DNA of 64,000 bases from NCBI RefSeq assembly GCF_001949145.1, contig NW_019091462.1:858253-922252 (forward strand). Reading direction: 5' to 3'. The position numbers and the translations under genes are program-made. This DNA comes from Acanthaster planci (lineage: Eukaryota; Echinodermata; Asteroidea; Valvatida; Acanthasteridae). Under the pieces are notes generated by a model. The model was not told where the DNA came from. It saw only the letters and a program-made list of their open reading frames with translations, and made no database searches. This document shows positions 63,152 to 64,000 of this stretch, in pieces; position 1 is the stretch's first letter; the number at the start of each line of letters is the position of its first letter.

Positions 63152-64000
63152 CTATAAAAAAACATACATGTAAATTTCACGTAAAGCTCCTGTAAAGAAT
63201 GACAGGGCATCTGCAAATTAATCAGGCAAAAAGGTGGGCATTTACTCTTATAATGAACAGCAATTAATACATGTATTTCAGTTTGACAGAAACTATTGAG
63301 CACCCCAACCGCTTATTGAATTGAACACGGTCTGCGGGATTTCGGTTATTGCATGTTGTCATACCCCTGCGACTCGAACATATGCCCCTGTTGGATGCAA
63401 TATTATGTATTAAATTTCCTCTGAGGAATAAACTCTCTTAATTTATCATACCTAAACATGGATCTCATCTTCTGATGTCACTGACTTCAAGCATGTAAAT
63501 GCTGCTTCATCTTGGGTTTTTTTTGGGGGGGGGTTTAGTTCCTGCTTTGCATTTGTCATGTACTCTCCACGGACACGATTTCCAATTTGTATGGCCATGG
63601 TGCGTGAATCCGTGTTGTCCCATGTTGCAAGACGACCTTACTAAGTACAGAAACTGCCCGCGTGTTCTGTCTTATTCAAGGGGTAAACGGAAAAATCATG
63701 TACCAGTTGCATCCCAAGAAAGCTGTAAAGTCTCTGAACAGTGACAGTTACACTGTTTCCCGGCAGCAACTATGGAAACAGTGGAAAAGTTAGGTTATTG
63801 GTATCGTGGTGTGATTAAACTAACAGTTGAAATGTGATGCAAAACATGGCACATGTACATGTCATAAAGATAATTCTTTCTGGCTGTTTGAGGTCAAAAA
63901 GGAGGTTAGGTTGAGGAACCAGGGGCTTGCTTTTGCCTCCTTCCTCCCGAGCTCTGGTAGGGTATAGCAGAGGACATACGTGTAGGCCTACACGACGTCC
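63152..64000. other. Right edge, nothing certain
   Basis: This should contain introns, or earlier exons, of the unrecognised minus-strand gene. An 81-codon plus-strand frame ends at 63,744, but it lacks supporting splice or domain evidence. I see no RNA gene or clear repeat. Confidence 0.35.

Noticed and set aside
1-64000. CRISPR arrays, operons and bacterial signals
   Set aside because: No direct-repeat/spacer array or ribosome-binding pattern exists; gene structure is eukaryotic throughout.

Overview
This window is nuclear DNA of an invertebrate animal, most likely a marine deuterostome such as an echinoderm. That placement is an inference. The direct evidence is many short exons bounded by GT-AG introns, AT-rich introns of about 0.3-4 kb, animal gene families (VWA3B, alpha-galactosidase A/NAGA, anoctamin), a eukaryotic tRNA-Pro with a Pol III T-run, and small DNA transposons and LINE tails. 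The palindrome TACATGTA recurs throughout. Exons were built by hand from splice sites, reading frame and phase. In every multi-exon gene the exon lengths keep one open frame across all junctions.

Layout. (1) 1-24,648, minus strand: a VWA3B-like gene of at least 24 coding exons and about 1,395 codons in the window. It has two von Willebrand A domains and a C-terminal Tudor-like DUF4537 region, and runs off the left edge. (2) 26,882-45,514: a cluster of three intact lysosomal alpha-galactosidase / alpha-N-acetylgalactosaminidase genes (GH27), called AGAL-1 (minus), AGAL-2 (plus) and AGAL-3 (minus). Each has seven coding exons, and exons 2-6 have identical lengths in all three (175, 175, 95, 162, 198). 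AGAL-1 and AGAL-2 diverge from a shared promoter region near 31.6 kb; AGAL-2 and AGAL-3 converge near 40 kb. AGAL-2 is followed by three further copies of its last exon, all spliceable in phase, so it appears to make four proteins with one catalytic barrel and different C-terminal beta domains. (3) 48,059-58,065, minus strand: a complete 20-exon anoctamin (TMEM16) gene of about 1,030 residues. (4) 60,175-60,246: tRNA-Pro(CGG). (5) 62,755-63,151, minus strand: one probable terminal exon of an unrecognised gene.

How the parts fit. The three glycosidases keep the catalytic aspartates and signal peptides expected of secreted or lysosomal enzymes. They differ at the two residues that set sugar specificity in human GLA (Glu203/Leu206) and NAGA (Ser188/Ala191): Lys/Phe in AGAL-1 and Ser/Asp in AGAL-2 and AGAL-3. 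Clustered E-boxes of MiT/TFE (TFEB, CLEAR) type lie exactly between the predicted first exons of AGAL-1 and AGAL-2. A near-identical E-box pair with the same 12-bp spacing lies just upstream of the predicted first exon of AGAL-3. This suggests a co-regulated lysosomal gene family expanded by duplication with its promoter.

Mobile DNA is plentiful but small: two piggyBac-like MITEs, a hAT-like MITE with a perfect 8-bp target duplication, several fold-back elements, LINE 3' ends and a solo-LTR candidate.
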